From Mermis nigrescens (taxonomy: Eukaryota; Nematoda; Enoplea; Mermithida; Mermithidae): a DNA stretch of 64,000 bases. Under the pieces are notes generated by a model. The model saw only the letters and a program-made list of their open reading frames with translations, was not told the DNA's origin and did not search any database. Numbering within the stretch: the first letter of the stretch is position 1; each line of letters begins with the position of its first letter. Made by a program: the position numbers and the translations under genes. This document shows positions 55,685 through 64,000 of the stretch, in pieces. Location: the NCBI GenBank assembly GCA_036768485.1, contig JAVLUZ010000508.1, positions 124,001-188,000 on the forward strand. The letters are read 5' to 3'.

Positions 55685-56519
55685 TCCTGATTTAGCAATG
55701 CTCCCCTAGTGCCCCTACCAACAGTATTTGATAGTCGACACTTATTGGAGTAGATATCAAAATCAACAAAAATTAAACAATTTTCAGCTTCAATAAATTA
55801 TCATCTGAAAATGACTACCTAAGTAAGTGCATACCTATATACTTTTCTACGTATGGATTTTAGAGAAAAAAGTATAAAAACTCCTTACTGCTCCACACAG
55901 TAGAATGCAAGAGACAATGAGAACTATCGAAAACCACGAATGATTCATCTCCGAAGAATTGACGTAATAATGCGTACAATCCAAGTAACTACGAATAGCT
56001 TAAAAGCAGTCGAAATTAAAACAAACTTTGTTTATTTTACTAGCTTATCTAATGACTTTGCCTACATACGGCAATTCAGATAAGCAGTTGAGTATCAGGT
56101 ACAAAAAGTATGGAAAGCTTGATGAGAAAAATCCTAAACAAAATGACGAATTAAAAGAAACATAAATATTTTGCTGATTCACGCGCATCACTATACAATT
56201 GACTACGAGAAAATTTAAACTCGAAAAATTATTGAACTTATGAATAAAAAAACTCATCCGATTGCAATCTGAAATTTTTCAAGTTAGGTAGAAATATGGG
56301 TTTTTTCGTCTTCAAAACGGCACAACGATGTACTAAACGCACAAGCGAAGGCAACGCATTCATACTAGCATAGGTGGGGAATACCGTCCACTGTGTCCAC
56401 CCTGTGGCCACCCGGTACCCACAGAACCTCTGGCCGGTGGCCACAGAAAATTAAGGTCTAAATTGGAATAGTAGTGAAAAGAAAGATAAGGAAAGATTGA
56501 GAGATAATGAATAATCAAG
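55685..56519. other. Gene-free stretch
   Basis: AT-rich. GGCCACCCGGTACCCACAGA at 56405-56424 recurs in part near 63465. No gene recognised. Confidence 0.45.
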
Positions 56520-58275
56520 CAAAATCAATCAATCAGTCAACCAAGAGGCCAACCAATCAACCAACTACATAGCTGGCCAATCAACTAACCAACCAACTAA
56601 CTAACCAACCAATCAACTAACCAACCAACCAACCTACCTATCAACCAACCCACCAACCAACCTACCAACCAACCAACCAACCAACCAACCAACCAACTAA
56701 CCAACCAACCAACCTAACAACCAAACAACCAACCAAGCAACCTACCAACCTACCAACCTACCAATCAACCAACCAATCAACCAACCAGCTAACCAGCCAA
56801 CTAAATGGCCAACCAACCAACCAGCTAACCAACCAACTAAATGGCCAACCAATCAACCAACTAACCAACCAACCAACCTACCTATCAACCAACCAATCCA
56901 CCAACCAACCAACCAACCAACCAGCTAACCAACCAACTAAATGGCCAACCAACCAAATAACTAAATGGCCAACCCATTAACAACTAACCAACCAGCCAAC
57001 CAACAACAACCAACCTATCAACCAACCAATCAACCAACCTACTAATCAACTAACCAATCAACCAAGTAAATGGCCAGCCAACCAACTAGCTAACCAATCA
57101 ACCAACCAACCAAGCAACTAACCAACCAACTAACCAACCAACCAACCAACCAAGCAACCTACCAACCTACCTACCAACCAACCAACCAACCTACCAATCA
57201 ACCAACCAATCAACCAACCAACCAGCTAACCAACCAACTAAATGGCCAACCAACCAACCAACTAAATGGCCAACCCATTAACCAACTAACCAACCAACGA
57301 ACCAACCAACCAACCAACCAACCAACCAACCAACTAACCAACCAACCAATCAACCAACCAATCAACCAACCAACCTACAAATCAACCAACCAATCAACCA
57401 ACTAAATGGCCAACCAACCGACCAGCTAACCAACCGACCAGCTAACCAACCAACCAACTAACCAACCAACCAATCAACCAACCAACCAGCTAGACAACCA
57501 ATTAAATGGCCAACCAACCAACCAAATATACAACCAACTGAATAGCCAACCAACCAACCAACTAAGTCACCAGCCAGCCAACCAACCAACCAACTAAATG
57601 GCCAACCAACCAACCAACCAACCAGCCAACCAACCAACCAACAAATAAACCAACCAATCAACCGACCTACCAATCAACCAACCTAATAATCAACCAACCA
57701 ATCAACCAATTAAATGGCCAACCAACCAACCAGCTAACCACCCAACCAACCAACTAAAAAACCAACCAACCAACCAACTAACCAACCAACCAACTAACTA
57801 ACCAACCAACCAACCCACCCACCAACCAACCAACCAACCAACCAGCTAACCAACCAACCAACCAACCAGCCAACCAACCAACCAACCAATAGATCAACCA
57901 ATCAATCAACCAACCTATCAATCAACCAACCAATCAACCAACCAACCAACCAACCAGCCAACCAACCAATCAACCAACCAATGAACCAGATAACCAACCA
58001 ACTAAATGGCCAACCAAACAACCAGCTAACCAACCAACTAAATGGCCAACCAACCGACCAACCAATCAACCTACAAATCAACCAGCCAATCAATCAACCA
58101 ACCAACCAACCAACCAATTAACCAACCAACCAACCTACCAATCAACCAACCAATCAACCAACCAAATAACCAGCTAACCAACCAACTAAATGGCCAACCA
58201 ACCAGCTAACCAACCAACTAAATGGCCAACCAACCAACCAACCAACCAACAAACAAACCAACCTACCAATCAACG
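56520..58275 (+). repeat. 1.75-kb CCAA-rich satellite with higher-order units
   Basis: Mostly CCAA tetranucleotides with frequent CTAA, CTAC, ATCA and AGCTAACC variants. A longer unit containing AACTAAATGGCCAACCAACC recurs about 15 times at irregular spacing, often next to CAGCTAACCAACC, so the array has higher-order structure. Long open frames of Gly-Trp-Leu-Val repeats on the minus strand are artefacts. A tiny CCAACCAACC remnant at 63433 may be related. Confidence 0.95.
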
Positions 58276-58322
58276 AGATTCTTTTTTCTGTGACAAATGA
58301 CGAATTTTTTTGCACTTGCGCG

Positions 58323-60594
58323 TAGAGCTGCACGCGGGTACCCGAACGGGTACCCGAGTACCTGGGTAGAAAATAATTTTACTACCCGGGTTCCCCTAAT
58401 ATAAAATGGAAAATTAGCACTGCAGTTATGCAATATGTGCTAAGAATTGAATTAGAAACCTAGAAACATATTGCTTCTAAAGTGCGATTGAATCACAATG
58501 TAAATGTGATTTGATATAATCAACCACAAAATGTTGAATAAGCGAGTCTGTTAATATTTCCTATTGTCACAATATATCGCGCATACGCTCTAGGCAAATT
58601 CCAGCTCTTTAGTTACATTATTTCATTTGTCTGGAATTCTTCTTATTCTCTATAGTAAATTAATTTTAACAAGAAATTATCTGCTAGCAACGCTTTTTTC
58701 TAATGCATTTATGTACTTCTGTGACCATTATATAAATTTAAACTGCAACTTTTGTTCACATCGTGCGCACAAATGTTTTAGTTAGACCTGGTTCGAAGCC
58801 TATCGATGTTCCAAATGCAGTCAGCCATAGGCGTAGCCAGGGGGGGTGGGCATTTGGGGCACCTGCCTCCCCAAAATTTTTCAGAAATATTGTTGATTTT
58901 TTTGTTGCAATAAAGTGTGTCCAGAAAACTGAGTTCAAAAGGCAAAAGCGTCAAAATTTACCGGCGCTTCGCGCCAAGTCATTATTATTCATTGCTATAT
59001 AGATCCAATGAATTTAAAAGCTTGAATCAGTCAAATAATCCAGCACTTCACATCACTTTAGTAATTTAATGCACTATTGGTTCGTTGAATGAAACTGTGC
59101 ATGCTTGCTGTATACCAGTTTGTCTATCCTCTGCTTTGTTTGTCTTTTGTGTACCACTTTGTCTATTTTTTGCTTTGTTTTTCTTTCTTTACAAGGACAC
59201 ATAATCCTATTTTAAATGGTTCTCTGAACTGCCTTTTGTTAATAAGAAGGCCACAAATGGGCTTGAAAACGGTAAGCACAAAATTTTCATTGATACATCT
59301 TTCTATATCTTATTAGCAGCGACCCATTGCTGCGCTATGTAATTAACAGGGGTCGGAAAACGCATTTAAGCTCAGGAGTTTTGTGCAAAGTAGGACTTCA
59401 TCAATTTTAAGTGTTTTTGGGCTTGCTTTAGAACCGAGATTTGGCCATGTTTTTATTTAGTGTTCCGGGACTCTGCCCCCGACTCCGCTCGCCACCCCAG
59501 ACATCCCGCCGCCTTAAAATCTCGTTGTACATGTGCATTGAGATTTTAGAGAGAACAACTCAGGTAAAAGGGTTAGGAATTTCTTAAAATTTCCGGCGTG
59601 TCGCGCCGGCATTAATTTGTCTGTTTTGTATGATTTAAGCGGTATATATAAATTGAGTTTAATGTGCAAAAACGTCGAAATTTTCCGGCGCATAGCGCCG
59701 CCAGTTACTGTTCTTTCTTTTTGTAAAGCTCCAGTATTACGTTTAAAAGCTTGAGTCACTCAAAATATCTTCAGGCAAAGTTAGTAATTCGCAGTTTTCT
59801 TGTTAGAATCTTGAACTGTTAAAACTGTTTTGTGCAAATTTGATAATTTTTCTGCTCTGTCAGACTATAAGTTCACAGAGCTACAAAATGTTAGGGCGGT
59901 AAAAAATGACTAAATTTCTTGGCACTTTGCCCCATTTATGAATTCCGAACTGTTTGACAATAGAAAGGCCGTAAATTCTATATGAAAACGGTAGAAATTC
60001 CAAAAATTTTCGGCACTTCGCACCGCTTTACATTATTGATCATCAGAAACCCATAAATCAGCTAGGCTACACTACTAAGGTCAAAAAACTCAGTTTTACC
60101 ATACATAACGTTACTGGCATTCAATGCAAAAGTAGTCTTAAAAAATTTTTGTTCATGCCCCCCGAACCAAAATCCTGGCTATGCCTCTGCAGTCAGCTCC
60201 AGATGAACTTGTTTTTGAATAAATTTTCATTTCCTGATGATTTGAAAATTACTTTCCGTCAATGTGTTTTCCTGCTTCAAATGATTTAATGACGCTATGC
60301 AGATACAAGACCTGCTTCACAATTTTTTGCTTTGAATTATGAAAATGACCTAAATTTCATTGAATGCATACGGATTCTTCAGATTAAAGCCTCGATTCTA
60401 TTTAATGTTGCATTAATTTTTCAATAATTCATCTGCTTAGATATCACTTTGGCCTAGATTTCACTGTCAACCGTAAATGAACGATGTTCACTGCATTCTC
60501 TTCCATCTATGGTCCTACCCGGATATACCTGCGTACCCGGGTAATGACATAGCCGGGTAACCGGGTAGTAAAATTTGTAAAGTGTGCAGTACTA
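58323..60594. mobile_element. hAT-like element with GGGTACCCG subterminal repeats, split by a nested element
   Basis: It starts TAGAGCTGCACGCGGGTACC and ends AAAGTGTGCAGTACTA, imperfect inverted ends. CTTGCGCG (58315-58322) and CTTGTGCG (60595-60602) flank it, seven of eight matching. CGGGTACCCG-type units lie inside both ends (58333-58390, 60517-60570). A 1364-bp element (58826-60189) is nested inside, so the parent was about 0.9 kb. The left 450 bp match 6503-6965. Non-coding. Confidence 0.85.
58826..60189. mobile_element. 1.36-kb hAT-like element nested in the 58323 element
   Basis: It starts CATAGGCGTAGCCAGGGGG and ends AATCCTGGCTATGCCTCTG, inverted with two mismatches in 16. CAGTCAGC is exactly duplicated on both sides (58818-58825, 60190-60197). 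It contains five GGCGCTTCGCGCC-type motifs and shares its first half with 54268-54840. The apparent frames are not conserved between the two copies. Non-coding. Confidence 0.93.
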
Positions 60595-60602
60595 CTTGTG
60601 CG

Positions 60603-63393
60603 CAGGCCCGTATTGAGGGAGAATTTATCCTGAATTTTTTTCAGAATTTTATTTCTGAAACTATCGGTTTTGTACGTTGCTAGCAAAGAATACCCATTTT
60701 TCAGCACTCCACGCCATCAGTTAAATCTAAAAGCTATTTTCAGATAGCATAGGCATACAAATTTTTTTGAAATTCTTATCCTAAAAAAGATGCGATGCGA
60801 AATCGAAATGATAAAATGATAAAGACACAAAAATTTCCTGGCGCTTCGCGCCAGATATACTTTTTGCATCATTAAACTTTAGAAAGATTCAAAGTTGTCC
60901 TTAGAATGATAAAAAATATCCTAATCTTCTGGCGCATCCTTGCCAGATTTATTTCTTCCGTTTCTGATTTCCAGAAAACAGCAAAATTGAGCCGGGCTTT
61001 GGATAATAATATCAAAATTTTCTGGCGCTTTGCGCTGAATATACGGCGTCTTTACATTGTGTGTATCCTAAAGGAGCTACATAATTGAGTAAAAGAGTAG
61101 AGATCCAAAAATTTTACTTTATCACCTCGAGCCACAGAAGTAATCCAGAAAAACGCAATAACTAGAAGCTACGGGGGTATCTGATTTTCCATGACTATCA
61201 AAGAAACAGGCGCGGATCTAGACGGGGCGGGGGCGGCCGGCCGCCCCCAAACCCTTTTTGAAAATTTTTTGAGCAGCAGATTTACGTTGGAATGCGCCCA
61301 AAATTGCGCTAAAAACGCCAAAACGTCAAGAATTTCCGGCGTTTTGCGCCGATTCATCATTATTTTCCGTTTTAGTGTTCCAGCATTGTGTTTGAAGCAG
61401 TCAAAATATTCCAGCGCTTCACTGATTTGATGTACTATACTTTTTATCGGCTGAAACTCATAACGTTGGTTGGACATCGTGTTAAAGGTGTTGTCACTTA
61501 TTGGCAATTTTTTGTTTTGTTTCGTTTTTCAGTTCAGAACGCATTTCAAAGCAAGAATTTGTAATGGTTCGTAAGTATGAAAAGGCTGGTTAAGTGTTTT
61601 TAGGCTGAGTTCAGAACCAGAATCGGGCCGATTTTGTGACAGTTTTAAAGTTCATTTCAAAATTTTATTTCATAAAATTTTCCGGGGCTCCGCCTTGGGT
61701 CCCGCTGGGAGCGTTTGAGCGCGTCCCCCAGATCCTTCAGCTGTAAAAGCGAGGATGTTTCTTGCATTTTTTGTGTCCAAGGCATAGTCGGGTAATGTAA
61801 ATGTGTGATCGTTGGGCTCGTTGGGCAGGACCACCTCATCTCCGAAATGGAAAAGAAATTTTGTTTCTACAAAGGGTCTCCGAAAGGGAAACAGAAAATT
61901 AGTTAACCACTTTTAAAACACCGCCAATATAGGTTTTTAGCATCTTTTGAATTATGCAAACTTAACATTTTCCGGCGCTTCGCGTTGGATTTATGTATTG
62001 TTTATGTATGGCTGTGTCCTCTAAACGCTAAAAATCGCTCAAATCTGATTTAGACATAGAGAGCATGTCAATTTCGTTCCAGTGCTGTGCGCTGGATTCT
62101 TTGTTCAGCTATATTTTTGCCTTTTAGCTCACTCAAAACAGCTCAAAGTTAAGTTATGACATAAAAAACATGAAATTCTTTTCGGCGCTTCGCGCCGGAT
62201 TTATTGTTCATCTATGTTTCTTGTCTTATAACCCGCTCGAAACTGCTCAGATTTGAGCTTGACTTGCAGAATATGTCAATTTTTTGGCGCTTCGCGCCGA
62301 ATGATTTATTATCTGTATAATCTTTCTCTGTAAAGCACAATGATTATATACAAAGACAGGAGATAAGAAATCACTCGTGAATTGCATTATAAGCAATTGG
62401 TTGTGCAGATAGCTTAAATGATCAATTTCCTGCATATCAATATTGAGTGAGGTTAAAAATTTTCGAAATTTCAGTTTAAAATTTGTCTTCACCATCGTTT
62501 AGAGCTACCGAGATACGCTCAAAATTGCCCTTATTTTCACTTATCTCCTAATGGTTCTCGAGATATCTGACTTCAAATTTTCGGACCGCCCCTGAGAAAA
62601 ATTCTTCCAGAATCCGCTAGTGAAAGAAAGTCATGTTAAATTGCTGGATAACACGAGATACGCTAATTACTGTTTTCCTCTGGGCTTAGGACAAACAAGA
62701 TCATGTGTTGTGTTCTTTCAATGTTCATATTCTATGCACTGTTCGATCACGCTTTTAGGATTCCCTAAAAAATTTTGAAAGAATTCTGTCTGAAACATCG
62801 CTGAAACAGGTTTTCAGCGTACTTTCGAGCCAGTAAACGCAAAATTTTCGGCGATTAGCACGCTTCACATTTACTGCTTCGCTCATGCATAGCTTTGTTT
62901 TCTAAACCGCTCAAAATCGCTAAAATTCGAGTTAGCCATGGATAGCATGTCAATTTTTTCCGGCGCTAAGTGCCGGATCACGAAATTTTTTTTCCAGCGC
63001 TTCGCGTCGGAGTTATTGCTTATCTAAATTTTCTGTCTTCGAGCCTGCACAAGACCGTTCAAATTCGATATACATGTAAAAGATGTCAAATTTCTTTTGG
63101 CGCTTTGCGCCGAATTGTTTCTGTATTGTTTGCCTTTGTAAAGGACAAGAATTAAATAAAAGCTGAGAAATTATTCGTCTATTGAATGATGAGAGATCAC
63201 TCAATAAATTTGTTGCATAGGGATCAATATAAAATAAAGTTAGAATTATTTAAAAATTTTCTTCATCGTTATATTGAGCTTGCCGAGATACGCTCAAAAC
63301 TGCCTTTATTTTCGTCTATCTCCTTTTGGTTCTCGAGATATCTGGATTCTAAATTTTCGCTTTCCTCTATATAAAATCAAGGATATGGGCCTG
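60603..63393. mobile_element. 2.8-kb hAT-like element, CAGGCCCGTAT family, with nested insertion
   Basis: The left end CAGGCCCGTATTGAGGGAG and right end AAGGATATGGGCCTG are inverted in the style of 10646-11338, and the right 110 bp match that element. No matching target duplication was found. At least ten GGCGCTTCGCGCC-type motifs lie inside, several following CGCTCAAA and ATGTCAATTTTTT. The element at 61207-62622 is nested in it. Confidence 0.65.
61207..62622. mobile_element. 1.4-kb hAT-like element nested in the 60603 element
   Basis: It starts CAGGCGCGGATCTAGACGGG and ends CCAGAATCCGCTAGTG. The start is like CAGGGGCGGATTTAGGGG at 34506. AAAGAAAC and AAAGAAAG flank it, seven of eight matching (boundaries uncertain by one base). 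It carries GGCCGGCCGCCCCC near the left end and multiple hairpin motifs. Non-coding. Confidence 0.65.
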
Positions 63394-63631
63394 CCCTTAT
63401 GTCAACCTTCTCACAATCAACCTCTTCATTGACCAACCAACCAACCTCAGCAAAAGGGGTTCCGGTACCCACAGAACCAAGATCCATTCCCCAGGTATGC
63501 ATACTAGTATGTATGTATCGATGATACATATTTCAGCGAAACTCATTGACACGTGTAAAGGTAAAATGTAGGAGAGGAGCATACATGGGCAAGGTAGAGG
63601 TGACCAGAGGGGGTAAAATCCAGTAATGGTC

Positions 63632-63935
63632 ATATAGTACATTGTGCTCCTTATTTTTTGTACAAGGTCTCTTGTATCTATAGAAAGATGGTCTCCAAAA
63701 GTCATTGTACATTCTCTTCACGTAAATTTAAGGGTGTTATAATATGGTACAGTAGCACTTCATGTGAAATAAATTGGGTTTCTTGACCCCTACAAGTGAA
63801 GTTTAGCCAATTTTGGGTTTCTAACAGCAAAAAATAGAAAAACTTACCAATACGGCGCGAAGCGACGGAAAATTTTAATATTTTCACAGTTTTTCGGGTA
63901 GAATTTTCGGTCTTTTCTTCCACAGTAAGCTGAAA
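63632..63935 (-). repeat. Fragment of the ~350-bp TACATGTA array
   Basis: Same order as 13320-13560: TTGTACAAGG, TCCAAAAGTCATTGTACAT, TATAATATGGTACAGTAGC, AATTTTGGGTTTCTAAC, ACGGCGCGAAGCGACGGAAA. Diverged single unit. Confidence 0.75.
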
Positions 63936-63981
63936 GATTGTCCTATATTACCTTTCGTTTTTCCAAAAATCGCCTGACAGT

Positions 63982-64000
63982 CACACCTGGGAGTGGGGGG
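63982..64000 (+). mobile_element. Left end of a MITE, CACACCTGGGCG family, cut by the window edge
   Basis: CACACCTGGGAGTGGGGGG matches the family terminus. The rest lies outside the window. Confidence 0.6.

Noticed and set aside
57458..58093. Long minus-strand frames of Gly-Trp-Leu-Val repeats
   Set aside because: Direct translation of the CCAA array; no start context or domain.

Overview
The window looks like an intron-rich, repeat-saturated animal nuclear genome, most likely an arthropod. Five split exons of a metazoan-type acetyl-CoA carboxylase (ACC) carry GT-AG boundaries, introns run to several kb, the background is AT-rich, and almost everything else is class II transposon DNA. An insect, possibly a hemipteran, is my guess, but nothing here fixes the order.

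Layout. 1-11.9 kb: five ACC exons on the + strand (1432-1570, 2704-2895, 8418-8626, 10115-10224, 11691-11900). They encode the N-terminal half of the biotin carboxylase domain. Their introns are packed with nested non-autonomous elements. The next ACC exon was not found in the remaining 52 kb. 12-15 kb: hAT-like MITEs, one split by a 1.57-kb insertion. 15-18.6 kb, 24.5-28.9 kb and 47-50 kb: copies of a ~3-kb non-coding repeat built from TGTAAAC/GTTTACA motifs, in both orientations. 30.5-32.3 kb: decayed tyrosine recombinase gene flanked by inverted MITE ends. 33.5 kb: a short ORF with a clear signal peptide. 34.5-37.2 kb: hAT-like elements with exact target duplications. 37.8-42.2 kb: a 4.4-kb near-palindromic transposon bounded by TTAA that carries two inverted copies of a zinc-finger/homeodomain-like protein gene. 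42.9-44.5 kb: a PIF/Harbinger element with broken transposase and a Myb-like gene. 44.9-45.2 kb (+) and 50.2-50.5 kb (-): two small, related, cysteine-containing proteins that I do not recognise. 52-64 kb: more nested hAT-like elements and a 1.75-kb CCAA-rich array.

Two themes run across the window. First, many elements with hAT-type 8-bp target duplications carry, just inside their termini, short GC-rich tandem arrays of a sequence private to that element (GGCCGA, CGGGTG, GGGTAC, CCCCGA, or a 17-bp unit). Second, a hairpin-forming motif GGCGCGAAGCGCC (or its complement) recurs about 40 times in otherwise unrelated elements. It contains GCGAAGC, known as an exceptionally stable DNA mini-hairpin.

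The host genes (ACC and the small Cys proteins) do not obviously work together. The rest is a record of successive transposon insertions whose order can be read from nesting and target duplications.
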